Origin: Pyrrhosoma nymphula
Lineage: Eukaryota; Arthropoda; Insecta; Odonata; Coenagrionidae
NCBI GenBank assembly: GCA_963573305.1
Contig: OY754331.1
Location: 9,830,868-9,894,867 of the forward strand
Direction: 5' to 3'
Length of the DNA stretch: 64,000 nucleotides
The position numbers and the translations under genes were made by a program. Under the pieces are notes generated by a model that was not told where the DNA came from, did not search any database, and worked only from the letters and a program-made list of their open reading frames with translations. Below are positions 1-10,699 of this stretch, one piece after another (position 1 is the stretch's first letter; each line of letters starts with the position of its first letter).

Positions 1-1690
1 TTAAAGGAGCTTTGGTGCTTCGCTATTCCTGCACTGCAAATTAAGACCTCGTGGAATCAGTTTTCCCTGTCACGATCCCTTATGTAATCAACACAGTTAT
101 GAGTACCATTAGCAAGTGTTTCCGGACGCACTTTCTCCCTTCGGACATCTGCCCAACACATTAACTCTCCCACATAATCGGAGATTTAACTCACAGAGAT
201 CTGAAACTGCACTACAACTCTGATTAGTTTAAAGGTGTCTCCAAACGAAAATCAAATCTCACGAAATTTATCGAGGTTTCGATGACAAAAGTAGATCTCA
301 GTATCAAAAAAGGAGTAGGGGTATATTGTAGGAAAATGAACGGAACATAAATTACGTGGTCGGCCTGTTATCCTAACGCTGCTGGTTCAATCCAACCATT
401 TTTCTTGTCACAATGTATTTAAAGAGAAAGTTAATATTTTAAACAATTATTCCACAACTACAGAACTTATTGGGGAACCAAAGCAAACGTAGTATGGCCT
501 TAATATTTCAAAAAATATGTGCATCAAATCGTTTTGCACAAAATAAACATTCATTTGGCCTCTTTAAATTTTGCATTGAAATAAATCCACTCAAAAAAAG
601 ACACAACATTTTTTTGTTAAAAGCTTAAGCTAATGAGAGCAAAATTTCTTCTGTGATTAGTATGAATACTCTGCTCCGCAGTATCATTTCTCTTATGACA
701 CGAATATTCGATTTGTCAGTACTTCTATTAATTAGCCATATCGGCATCTTCCCTATTGCATAGAAAATATGGGGTCAGACATAAATATTTAAACTCACTT
801 CGGTTACAATGTTATCCCATTAATTGCTAAATTTTTAAACATTAGAATAATTTAATATCCTATGTTATGTAAATCACAATTGTGTTGTTCCTTTTTTTAC
901 TACTCACAGATTATTACAGACGGAACTGCAAAACATTTTAGTATGTTTGCATTGAAATTTGACTGTCATAAATGATATGATGATGCAATAAACAATATGT
1001 GAATTGAAAAAGACATATACTTGGAGGACTGAGTAAACCCACACAGTCAATACCAGATTCATTTATTGGAAGAATTCGCAAGAACAGCTGCGTGGGGTAT
1101 TTTCGGTACCCCACTTGGAGATAAACAAGTTTAAAAAAATATCAATAATAAATCCAGTTCCCTTCATCGTCTAAATAACGTCTTCCCTCCCTCGTTCAGG
1201 AATATGTAGAATATTAATTACAATAAATATTTTGTAACTAATGACCTTATTTTGAAGTAAATCAGTTATCCCGCAATGTCACAGAAGAGTTAAAGGGGAA
1301 TGTGTTAGCATATATTTAATTACAAACCTTCCTTATTGCCATTCCTAATCGAGGATTAGTGCTAGAATGTCTTAGTTTCTTTAATAAGTTTCATTAATCA
1401 AAATAGTTTTCGGCAAACATGGCCAAGTTTTTCACTCCTGCTTGTCAAGTGATCCAATTGTGACCTGAACTATCTGCTCTGGTACACTGTACAGTGTAAA
1501 AAAACTATTACTACAAAATATTAATAGATTTCTTCTGAAAGTTTACTTTGAGGGTGATCTGAAATATTTGTCCTTCCATTAAGGTGTTCAAATTTAAATT
1601 CTATCACAAGCATTAGCAACGTAAAATTCTTAGTCACATTGGAGATAATAAATACCACGAAGACTTACTGGTGTAAATTTAGCGATTAGG
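1..1690. other. AT-rich region without a recognisable gene
   Basis: No open frame of credible composition and no repeat family that I can name. A Pol III B-box-like string (GGTTCAATCC) occurs near 385-394 but has no convincing A box, so I do not call a tRNA or SINE there. The only structured element I see is the hairpin listed at 1092-1114. Confidence 0.6.
1092..1114. repeat. Perfect 8-bp hairpin, GTGGGGTA / TACCCCAC
   Basis: GTGGGGTA and TACCCCAC are separated by a 7-nt loop. Similar hairpins built on GGGGT/ACCCC or GGGTA/TACCC occur at 13239-13259 and 57935-57955. The role is unknown; they may be ends or hearts of a small repeat. Confidence 0.5.
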
Positions 1691-1775
1691 ATGCCTGCGT
1701 CCTGAAGTGGCTTACGGTTTGGCACAGCGAGTACGAGGTGATGGTTCGAATATCTTCCACTTCGATTTCACAATT
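1690..1775 (+). repeat. Possible tRNA-derived SINE head (weak)
   Basis: A TGGCTTACGG...TTTGG string resembles a Pol III A box, and GGTTCGAATAT about 35 bases downstream resembles a B box. No cloverleaf with closed acceptor stem is visible and no poly-A or short-repeat tail was found. It may be an old tRNA-derived SINE or chance. The two short frames that overlap it look non-coding. Confidence 0.25.
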
Positions 1776-3150
1776 TCTCCTGCTCTAAAATTCTATGATC
1801 CTGGAAGAACCTTGGGTAAGCAGCAAGGAGCGTGCCATTTTGGACAAGCCCGTCCAACTGAGATGTCCCCTAAGCATGGTGAACTTTATATACCTCAATC
1901 TACCTTATTTTGTTGGCGGTGTCATTGCGGAAATTGATAGCGGCATCCGGTGAAATAAATTTACCACTCAAACTCTCAACACTCCTGAAGTCACATAAGT
2001 ATCTTATGCACAGAGTCAATGTTTCTTTTTCATTCACTAGTGATGTCTACTTCATTCATTGTGGAACTAATCTGTCTCCTCATGGGTTTCAGTCTATCTT
2101 GACTAAGAGGAGTAAAATTTGATGTATATTGTTTTACAAATTGTGCTCTAGAAAAAGTACCATTTAAATTTATTGTGACGCATATCTGTCACGATATTGT
2201 TACACCAGCAGTCATTACTGAAAACCTGGTCTAATTTCATTCGCCGTGGCCATGTTTCTGTACGACGTTCTTGGAAACAAAAAGCTGCATGATGCAGTAA
2301 AATGCTGCAATGTATAGCAAGTTGTCAACTCCGTGGAAGCCAGGTTTATAACGAGGCACAATCCATAATATGAAACCAAATTTGAATACTCCGGGGGTAA
2401 GATGTAGAGCCAGACTTGCTTTGGATATAATTTGTTGCATTAATAGTTAAGAAGTAAGGGTTGTGTTTTTTAATAAAAATAAAGAACGTAAATGTAGTTG
2501 AAAATCTTGACAATACTCGACCATTACTACGGATAAATATTAACTTAAAACCTCGTTTTACCAAATGAATAAATACAATTTCCATTTAAACATCCGAGCC
2601 GCGAACTTGAGAACACTAAAGAATGGCTTCCCATGCTTCATCTATTAATAATAGTTGAGAACATTACTTGGTAATTATGATTGACAATTTGGATCATATA
2701 TGAATGAAAAAACATTTCCGTTATATGAAAACAGTAAGTTTCCCCGATTCACATAGAGTTGAGGTAATAAGTACACTGTATGAGACCTAATATAATCTAT
2801 CATTGTAATTATCTAATTTCCGTCAGATAAACGCCTTCCTGCTTACAGAGCTCAATAATGGTAAAGGTTTTTATCTTCTTTCAGAAATCTACATTGGATA
2901 TCGTGGCATGGATTTAAACACTAGAAAATCATGGAAAATATATTTTAAGGCAGACAGAGAACTCAGGATGAGGCAATATAAATTCAAGTCGCCTGAAAGA
3001 TGAAAAAAATAAACTATTTCATATATTTATCATCTTTTTTATCCATTATTAAGTCTAATTTTTCATTCTGATGTACGTTGTTATTTCACTAAAATGTTTC
3101 ATCGATTTATAGTCTCTTGAACCTAAAAGACTGTTGAAAAGGTAGTATCT
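1776..3150. other. AT-rich region without a recognisable gene
   Basis: Short open frames here have no recognisable domain and lie in ordinary AT-rich sequence. No tandem or inverted repeat longer than about 15 bp was noticed. Confidence 0.5.
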
Positions 3151-3151
3151 T

Positions 3152-3177
3152 TTTCTGAATATATATATATATTCAGA
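3152..3177. repeat. Palindrome around a short (AT)n core
   Basis: TTTCTGAA, an AT run, then TTCAGAAA form a near-perfect palindrome directly at the 5' edge of the PLE 3' fragment that follows. It could be a scar of a head-to-head insertion junction or simply an (AT)n cruciform. Confidence 0.5.
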
Positions 3178-3330
3178 AAATCCGTCTTCCTTTGAGAAAG
3201 GTTCTAGCAACCGAAATATCAACTAATATTGTGAGTGTTCTTTTTTTATGTGTTTATATTTAATTCCGCCCCACCTGTGGCATAGTCTATTTACATTATC
3301 GCGTGTGTGATTTTCCACGAACTCGTATAT
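3175..3330 (+). mobile_element. 5'-truncated PLE 3' end, same family as the 26-29.6 kb element
   Basis: This stretch aligns collinearly with the 3' untranslated end of the large PLE. It shares the GAGAAAGG-hairpin-CCGAAATATCA motif, then GTGAGTGTTC, a T-rich stretch, and CCGCCCCACCTGTGGCA. It also carries the terminal segment (CGCGTGTGTGATTTTCCAC and ACTCGTA) that is present on the left end of the large element but missing from its right end. It is more diverged than the two arms of the large element, so it is older. It runs straight into a (TA)n tract. Only the last ~155 bases are kept and no coding part remains. Confidence 0.8.
3190..3217 (+). ncRNA. Hammerhead-like motif, deviant core (PLE family A)
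   Basis: TTTGAGAAA, stem GGTT, loop CTAGC, stem AACC, then GAAATATCA. The position and layout match a hammerhead (CUGANGA, stem II, GAAA), but the first core segment deviates. The stem differs in sequence from the 29487 copy (GGCAGC/GCTGCC) yet stays paired, which argues for a selected RNA structure. Self-cleavage is not established. Confidence 0.5.
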
Positions 3331-3372
3331 ATATATATATATATATACGAGTATATATATATATATATATAT
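3321..3372. repeat. (TA)n microsatellite with ACTCGTA...TACGAGT palindromic edges
   Basis: The tail ACTCGTA of the preceding PLE end enters a (TA)n run, followed by TACGAGT (its reverse complement) and a second (TA)n run. This suggests that two PLE tails, or a tail and its inverted scrap, meet at the microsatellite. Confidence 0.8.
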
Positions 3373-3506
3373 AATTTTTGGAAGTTTTCGCCAATTGGAC
3401 ACAAATATATAAATTCAAACTTACAGGATGTAGGAGAAAGAGGAAAAGATAAAGAATTCGTTCTTACGGGAACGTTTCGAACCAGTTGGTCCTTCGTCAG
3501 CTCTAG

Positions 3507-3512
<6 letters not shown>
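3371..3512 (-). mobile_element. 5'-truncated PLE 3' end of a second family
   Basis: Read on the minus strand, it starts beside the large (AT)n tract and holds a good hammerhead-like core (CTGACGA...GAAAC). It continues through a pyrimidine-rich stretch to CCAATTGGCGAAAACTTCC and ends at (TA)n. The last part resembles the end of the element at 29948-30066 (CCTATTGGCGAAATTTTCG), so the two belong to related families. Only the non-coding terminus is present. Confidence 0.7.
3473..3500 (-). ncRNA. Hammerhead-like core, minus strand
   Basis: On the minus strand CTGACGA (3500-3494) is followed by an extra A, stem GGACC, loop AACT, stem GGTTC (five pairs with one G-U), then GAAAC (3478-3474). All core positions of CUGANGA and GAA fit the hammerhead consensus; the extra A at the base of stem II is the only oddity. 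Stems I and III are short, as is common in PLE-type hammerheads. Confidence 0.6.

Positions 3513-3569
<57 letters not shown>
3511..3569. repeat. (AT)n microsatellite, about 29 units
   Basis: An uninterrupted AT dinucleotide run directly abuts the 5' edge of the minus-strand PLE fragment. Open frames of repeated Ile-Tyr across it are artefacts. Confidence 0.97.
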
Positions 3570-3572
<3 letters not shown>

Positions 3573-3735
3573 TGCTGACGGAAGATAAGAGGCCATTTAA
3601 ACCATGTTCCTCCAAATCGTCCACATGGGGACTAAGCCAAATTTCAATGCATAATTGTGGAAGAATTCGTTTACTTATGTGATCCGCCATGCTAGAGGTG
3701 AAAGAATCTTCCCTGAAATCGAAACACCAGCCCAA

Positions 3736-5650
3736 TTAATAATTGGCTGAAATTTATTGAATCATAGGATATGAGTTTGTCATTTTTCATATATTTGGGG
3801 GAGTTGGAAAACTTAAATACATTTCAAGCCCATTGCAATGAATATCGTTAAAGCAACATCCATGATATTTGGAATGTGGCAAGAACGGTCACTGAGAGTT
3901 TAATTACTTTTTTTGAGAGAATACGTCTCGCAGACAGACATACTTACAATATAGAGTTTTTCAAATTATAGAGTTTCTGAGTCGGTCTTTGAAATTGAGA
4001 AATGTACATGAGGTATACGTTGACAAAGTTCCGATGAGAGAGAATTCTGAGAGAGAACTCCGACGATCATAATCAACTAACTCATAAAGTAAATGACCTG
4101 CATGTTATATACCAGGGTACCTACGCTACACAATGTACTGCACATGATTCGGATCTTCCTAGGGTAATAATTGCAACATTTTACTCACTTTGCATTAAGG
4201 TCTTCAAACGCAGATGAAGCAAATGTGATTGGGGGGGGGGGGTCCTTTACAGGAAATTATGCTATTCGGTAATAATTCATTAGCGACTGGAACTTGCTTA
4301 AAATATGCGTGAAATGGATGGGCAAATTCATATAAAACGCTTTTAGTTAACTTAGTTGACTACATTTATAAGTATATACAGCGTCATCTCCTTGGATAAT
4401 TCAGCATCGCAAATAATGGTATCAAATGGAAAAATTTACCACCAATGAGTTATGAAGTGTTCACGAAACCTGAACTAATGAAGACAAAGAGATGATCATT
4501 CATATCGCGGTCTTCCTTATTCCATTTCTAAACATACATTAGGTCTCTTATGCATCAGATGTTGCAATACTATGAAATACAATAGCATAAGCAAGCATAA
4601 AAGCTCAATGCTAAAACTAACGACTTCTCATTTGAGCTATAACCTAACACACAAACCATTTTGTTTCTATGTAAAACTTTCAATAGTAACTTGCGTTAGA
4701 ATCGATGAGGAAAGAGAGACGTGGGGAAACCCAAGAAATTGGTTTACGAAGAAACGATCGAGAGACGGAACGCAGAGGCGAAAGGAGAGGTTGGCGGTGT
4801 AGCAGATTTGAAGCGGAAAAATAGAGATCCCGAGCGAGACTGAATATGGGATTCGATGATTGGGATGGGCGGAAACATTGGAAGTGTGTGGTAGCAGCGA
4901 GTTGCTTGCAGTGGGAGAAGGGGGAGGGGGGACGGAATGGGAACGGTTGGGATTCGGAGAGAAAGAGAGGCGGAGAAAGGAGGATAGGTATATGCCCGGG
5001 GGGGAAAAAGTTCCTTACCTCGTCTCTCGCGAGCACTTCAAGGAGGCAAGACGGGATTTAATTGGATTGCAGGCGAATAAATGAAAGGAAATACTACAGG
5101 AGGCTGCGGTGTTCGCCAAGGAGGAGGGACGGTGGGTGTGTGGATGGGGGGGGAAAGGTGGGGGGAGGGAGGGAGGGAGGTCCTCTCCTGGAGCTGGAAG
5201 CGATCGGCAAGGAAGAATGGGTGTGGATCCACCGTTGGCTTAGAGACGGTGAGAATTATGAGAGGAAGTTTCCTTTCCTGCGTGATGGTCAAAACGAGTG
5301 CAAAATCCCATATTTACGTACTTGTGCAATTGAAAAATACTTTTCCGCTGTCAACTACACAACTTTACAGTAACTCAGCAACAAAAAACTCAAAAAACCT
5401 TACCTCCTAAAAAAAATAGAAAATTAAGATACTAAAAGTGCCGATTAGTTAAGAAACACGAAGTCTGCATTCTAAATTAATTATTTTCCATTCCCGGGTG
5501 TCATGTACAGTGACATTTCTGGCAAACTACCACGTTTTGCTTACAGAAACTATATAATAACACAGAATATAAAAAAGCAATATTAGGCACGCCCTGCTAC
5601 CTTAGGAGGAATTCGATGAAAGAGAAAAAAGAGGGAAAAGTCCAATGTGA
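3736..5650. other. No gene; purine-rich island at 4700-5260
   Basis: The AT-rich part holds nothing recognisable apart from a 12-base G run near 4231-4242. From about 4700 to 5260 the plus strand becomes strongly purine-rich with GGGAGGGAGG runs. Several overlapping frames open there on both strands, which is a composition effect rather than a sign of coding. Promoter-proximal or G-quadruplex-forming DNA is possible but unproven. Confidence 0.5.
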
Positions 5651-5790
5651 AAGACAGAGGGAGGAAATGCGTTCACCAGATGAAAAGGAAGATGAAACAA
5701 AAGAGCAACCAGTGCATAAAAGAACTCAAAGTGAACAGAGAAGAATGGAGGACAGCAGTGGATCAATAAAAGTATTGATAAATAAAGAAT
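5650..5790 (+). pseudogene. LINE reverse-transcriptase C-terminal remnant
   Basis: One frame reads VKDRGRK, then an 18-residue linker, then CIKELKVNREEWRTAVDQ and a stop. This matches the tail that closes many LINE polyproteins (basic linker, then a D/NR.EWR.AV.Q motif). Nothing upstream can be read as RT, so this is a 5'-truncated insertion. It resembles the RTE/Jockey-like tails at 50930, 55905 and 57090 only in this motif, so it may be another family. Confidence 0.55.
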
Positions 5791-5799
5791 GAACGAAGC

Positions 5800-7640
5800 T
5801 TAAACCTAAATTGGTGCCTCCGCCTTGCTGTCATTTCAAGTCAAGGAACTTTTTGCAATTAAAATCTCGTGTTTGGCGACAGTTTCATCCGCTTACTGAA
5901 TCTCCTGCAGAAAGCATTTTATATTTATGTGCTTTGACCATTCGCGCTTTTGAGTAAATGTAATTTTAGGTTAAATTTGCGGTAATGAAGAGAAGTATGG
6001 CTTCCTACAGTTGGCCAAACTAAGATAAGGTGATCTGGCATAAACTAGCGTGAAACATGAAAAAATGGCATTGCACTATAATACGGCAAAATCTCCTAGA
6101 AGCGAGTGAGGCAAGTGAGTAGACCGAGCGAGTGACTTGGGTGTTGCCGTCCGGGGGGACATTCATTCTGAGGAAGCATTTTGCGGATGACGTGAGGTGA
6201 GGGGTGGGCGGGGGGTGGGCGGGGAAGGTCTTAATGTAGGGAAGGGGATGTCTATCGAAGGAGGAATGGGTGAAGGGAGAAAGATCACGTGACATACTGG
6301 GGGATGTGGGCAGGCGATGTTAGTGAGAATGGGATTAACAAGGACATTGAACGGTAGTTACTGGAGGCAGCGCTTTCGAGCACGTGGTGCGTGGTCCCAG
6401 GTTTCCACGCAAGATCTCAGGCAAGAGCGTCAGTTTACTTTTTTCTATTATGCCACTAAAAAGCACCACTTTGTCTTTAACTGTGCCTCGAATTCTTCTC
6501 CATGTTGCAAAGAAAGTAACTCTTCCTGAGGGGTAATTGTTTTGCATAAATGACGTCATGGTCTCCACGAGCCACTGAGTATTAAAAACAGCATTTTATT
6601 CATTTGAAGTAAGATAATTAACTGCAGAACCTTATAACAGAAGCAATATAAATAAAGCATTGATAAAAAATAACGTAATATATATTTTTCTCATGAAGAA
6701 CTTTAGGAAAGAAGAGCGACTTCATAAATAACTCGTATATATCAAGCCAAAAATAAGAGGCACAGAAATTTTATAAACTTAGTAATGGTAAATGAACATT
6801 TCTAGCAGAGCAAATATAAATGTATACATTAATACATCCTAATATTTCTGATAAAGGAATCCGTATAATATTTTATTTAAATAAATGAAAATATAAGGAT
6901 AATTCGTGATAATCAATTAGAAAAAATGTAGGGTTTGTAAGAAATTACAAAGCTATAGAAATTAGACGTTCGAATGATTTGAGCTACAGAAAGTTTTACA
7001 GAGTTTTTAAATATCTCTTTGAATCAAGCGTCTAAATAAACTTCCACATAGTGTAAAATATTTGATTTTTCTCTTTAATATTTCTAAGGCAACTGAAGTC
7101 TAGCAATTTTAATCACTTCATGTTGTAATCTGGTAATTTTCCGCGATGATAAGTTGGCCGAGAAACAATATGTCAATGTCTTAAGCAGGAAGGCGAACGC
7201 CGCTGGAAAGATGCCGAAAAAACAAATTTACATCTTTCCATCGCTTAAGTAGTATGCCTTGCGTAATGCAGGGCCTTTCTCATGGATAAACAAAGAATAG
7301 GAGTTGACGAAAAGCTAATTACCCCCGGGATTAAATCTTTACTGTGAAGGTCAATCTTTGAGGAATAAATTATATACGAAAACTCATGTGAATTGGTATG
7401 TACCAGCTTAAGCTAGCGTATTAAAATTTTATTAAAGCGTGGTATATCTGTGGTAGTAAAATCATTATTAAATTCTGATCGAATATAAAAAATGATAACA
7501 TAATCAGGATAACATTGAATTTTATAGACTCATAATTAAAATATTGGCATCGAGCACTGGGTCTTATTATAAAACTTTATATTGGTATTTTGAAAACTTA
7601 ATGAAGAAAATACAATAAGTTGGCAGATTTCTAGACCTCT
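5800..7640. other. No recognisable gene
   Basis: A G-rich patch lies at 6150-6320; the rest is AT-rich. No repeats of note were found, and the short frames have no recognisable domains. Confidence 0.5.
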
Positions 7641-7712
7641 TTTTTAATTATAATATTTAAAATCAGGAGTTTAGGTCCTTATCAAAGTGATAATTCCAGC
7701 TGTTTGGCCGAC

Positions 7713-7741
7713 GTTTCGGAAATTGCATTTTAGCTCATCAG
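7713..7741 (-). ncRNA. Hammerhead-like core in the PLE 3' UTR
   Basis: The minus strand has CTGATGA (7741-7735), a stem II region opening with G and closing with C, then GAAAC (7717-7713). The core nucleotides are canonical, but stem II has internal mismatches (GC then AAA/TTT pairs), so this copy is probably inactive. Its place, downstream of the endonuclease stop, is as expected for PLE hammerheads. Confidence 0.55.
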
Positions 7742-7950
7742 AGCTAAAAATGGGAGGAAAACACCAATGAACAAAAGTAAACATTGTTTCCAGGCAATTA
7801 TCAATACAGAAATTTTTTATAAGATAATTTTGGACACCGATTGACGTCAAAAATACACATAGTTGATTTTTCATACCTTATTTAGCTCTATTTTTTGTGT
7901 ATGGTGAATTGTTTACAATTTTATTGCTAGAGGTTAATTTTTGGGTATTA

Positions 7951-8400
7951 TTAGTTTTCATGTATTAAATTATGATACATTTTATTTAAATTACAGACGT
8001 TCGATCTTTTATTACATAAATTTTTATCTTTATCGATATAATACGATACTTAAATACCGTTTTTGACAAATTTCTTCTGCATCTAAAATTTTTAATCGGT
8101 CGGAATTATAAGTGCGGTCATTCTCGACTGCATGATTTGCACATATATGGATATTATTTTTTATAGAGGTTCTGTGTTGTGAAAGTCTGTTTTTTTTAAA
8201 CATTGTGATGTTTGGCCTATATAGCTATTATTACAATCTTTACATGGTATTGAATAAATGACAATACTTTTTAATTGATCATGGATTTCATATTTTAGTT
8301 TTGAATACATAAGTTTGTGTTGTGTTTTATGATTTTTATGTGCTATTTTATAATCTGTTTGTTTGTAGACTCAATTTATTTGCTCTGATAATTCCTATTT
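7951..8400 (-). pseudogene. PLE GIY-YIG endonuclease domain, frameshifted
   Basis: Minus-strand translation gives a basic linker (MYSKLKYEIHDQLKSIV), then YSIPCKDCNNSYIGQTSQCL, then RLSQHRTSIKNN, HAVEND and LDAEE. These are the GIY, YIG, catalytic Arg/His and glutamate blocks in the order found in PLE endonucleases. A frameshift follows, after which DRTSV and LNKMYHNLIHEN lead to the stop. The domain would nick target DNA before target-primed reverse transcription, but this copy is broken. It is missed by simple ORF calling because of the shifts. Identification as a PLE endonuclease is firm; the clade is not resolved. Confidence 0.75.
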
Positions 8401-8469
8401 TTAAATAGGTAGCAAAATCAAAATTAAAATGTTTGGTGAAGCTAGAAGTTTTATACAATAGCACATTTA

Positions 8470-10560
8470 CAATCTAAGAAAATACTCAATTGGTTCCTAA
8501 ATGGTAATTAAAAGTTAATAATTATGACTGCTTACAAATTAAAGAACACCTACTTTATTTATATCGTTATGCTTAAACTTGGCTTACGCTTTTGGCTAGC
8601 ATTATGATATTTTTCATCCACTGTCATATAAGTGCATAAATTAATTCTGAAACATTTCGATGGGTATGAAATAGAAATCAAACCATAATGACTCAGTGGA
8701 TGTTTAAATAATCGATTTTAAGTATTCCCACCATTATATCCATTCAAATCAGTAAAAATAGCAGCAAATGAGTCATCACGGCACAGAAAAGGCAAATTTT
8801 AATTTGTAGCGAAAAGACTTTACTGACACAATGTTCTTTACCTCGTAGTAGGATACAATACGAAGGAAATTTCATTAAACCAACACAATTTTACATTTAA
8901 ACTGAGGTGAGTGTAGCTCAAGAGTTGAAAGTGAACCATATCAGACAAAAATGCTAAAATATATATTTTATGCACGAAAACTCCTGACATTGTTTCCGTT
9001 CGTTGTACTTTGTCCCCATTATGAAACCTATGAATGTCATTTCCTCTGAATACCGGATACAAAATGAAACTCTTTTAAGGGAAGGCTTTCAGATCGCGGG
9101 CGCACGGATGCATACTTTATCGGTAATGTAGATCTCCTTTTTTTGTTTTTAAAACAGGACGACGCCAAAATGGTCTTGCCGTTTCGAGATTGGTGGGAGG
9201 CACAGAAGATGGGGCGTCGGGCTGCGGACTTTGGTGGAGAGAAGAGAGTGTAGGAAGGAAAAATAAAAGGAACTTGAAAAGAGGGAGGAAAGAGAGGGAA
9301 GGTGGGAGAGGCATTTGGACATGTTGGAACAAAGAGACGTCATCGTCTTTTCGATCGGGTTGGCGCTCAACGATGCGCCCGCTGCCTTTCCTCTCCCACC
9401 GCCGCCGCCGCGCCGTTACTGCCGTCTTTCTCCATCCTCCCAGCCCTGAGGCGTTTTGCGGTCCGACACATTTGACGCGAGGGTGGTCATTCTTCAAGGG
9501 AGGATCTTGTTCTCTCTTCCTTTCTACCGATGGATACCATCTTCCCCACTCCACTTTGTGACCCCCCCCCAACCCCAAACCACCACTATCGCCCTCTGTT
9601 CCGCTTCATTCGTTGCGAGCGAGAGAACGGGGACTGCGACCCGCCCGCGCCACCAACGCATACAGTCCCCTTCCTCCTCTCGTTCGCCTGAAAGGCATCC
9701 CTTTAGTTTGTCCGTGATCCGCACACAACTCCCTCACCATCACACCTCCGACTCACATGCGCTCTTTTTCCCTTATCCCGAAAGGGGTTTGTGGAAGCCG
9801 AGCCTTGACAGCCAGACTTAAAAACCCGCCCACACAAAAATGTTCATCGGCTTACGATTATATTCGCAGTCTTGCTATCACTCTGAGTTTCCTCTGCGTT
9901 TCATCCAGCTCCTATTGTCTTTCCGTACCCGTCTTGATGTTTCTACCCTTTAAGCTTCTTAATCAGGAGTACTATGACTTCTTTGGTTAACCACCTCTTT
10001 CTTTCTATTGATTCATCTGCTCATCGCTGACTGCGTGGCAATGAGTTAAATACATCCAAATGAACTTAACACAACATATTTAAACTCATAAATTGCTTTT
10101 AAATTTCCTAATTTCAATAGAAAAGTCATCATATGCTTAAGATGTCAAGTTCATGCGCGACCGATTCCTTAAAAAGACAATAACAAGGGTAGATACTTGA
10201 AGATGACAGTGACGTCAAAACTGATCCACCCTTCTCACTCCATTATCCCTCCCTCCCACCCTCACAATTTGACTGAAAGGCGTCCCCTTTGTCTACCTTA
10301 GTGGTCTAAACAATCCGCATTAGTCCCTCACAATTAAATCTCCACCTTATATTTGTTTTTTCTCTCTTGTCCTTAAGGTTGGCAGTGTAATACCGCTCTC
10401 TTAAGTGCACCCAACTTCTATCGTCTTATGTTGTTTTGCCTCTCTTTCTCGGTTTTTTATTTATTCATCATTTATCCTCGTCTTTTCTCATCAGTAGTAG
10501 TAGCAGTATTTTTGTTGAACGTGCTTCGACGGCTAAGGTCATTTCGCACTTACTGTCTGC
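8470..10560. other. No recognisable gene; GC-rich island at 9150-9830
   Basis: From 9150 to 9830 CpG-containing, pyrimidine/purine-skewed sequence opens several overlapping frames on both strands. None has domain-like composition. A CpG-island-type promoter is conceivable, since many such islands mark arthropod 5' ends, but no exon with splice signals and conserved protein follows. Confidence 0.4.
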
Positions 10561-10574
10561 CACGTGCAGATTGG

Positions 10575-10692
10575 GGTAACAGCACTCAGAAAAATCGGAT
10601 GATCACCCCTCCAAGCTCGAGTCGAGCCCAACGATGCTAAACTTCGGTGGCAGATCGGGAACCGGTATTTCCATCGTGACAGGCCGTTTCCC
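10575..10692 (-). pseudogene. 5S rRNA-derived sequence (pseudogene or SINE3-type head)
   Basis: The minus strand follows animal 5S rRNA from near its 5' end to its 3' third. The clearest blocks, seen reverse-complemented on the plus strand, are GAGCCCAACGATGCTAAACTTCGG, CAGATCGGGAACCGGT and TCACCCCTCCAAG. They correspond to the GTTAAGCAGCGTCGGGC box A/intermediate element, the GGTTCTCGTCCGATC arm and the TACTTGGATGGGTGA box C region. Many substitutions and a degenerate 3' quarter rule out a functional gene. It could be a dispersed 5S pseudogene or the head of a 5S-derived SINE; I see no clear LINE-like tail downstream on the minus strand. Confidence 0.75.
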
Positions 10693-10699
10693 TTCACAT

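Larger units (their letters stand above)
7650..8460 (-). mobile_element. Decayed Penelope-like element, 5'-truncated, minus strand
   Basis: On the minus strand the order is: the end of the RT-to-endonuclease linker, a GIY-YIG endonuclease, a stop at about 7951, then a 3' untranslated region holding a hammerhead-like core (7741-7713), and an AT-rich end near 7650. This is the normal order of the 3' half of a PLE. The RT core is absent. The family differs from the 26-29 kb element, with a GIY-YIG of the SIPCKDC...SYIGQTSQCLK type. Confidence 0.75.

Noticed and set aside
385..394. GGTTCAATCC, a B-box-like string
   Set aside because: No A box at tRNA distance and no cloverleaf. B-box matches arise often by chance.
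3291..3735. Open frames of repeated Ile-Tyr residues across the (TA)n tracts
   Set aside because: Pure microsatellite readings. The flanking residues come from PLE termini and an unrelated minus-strand stretch (3570-3735) with no recognisable domain.
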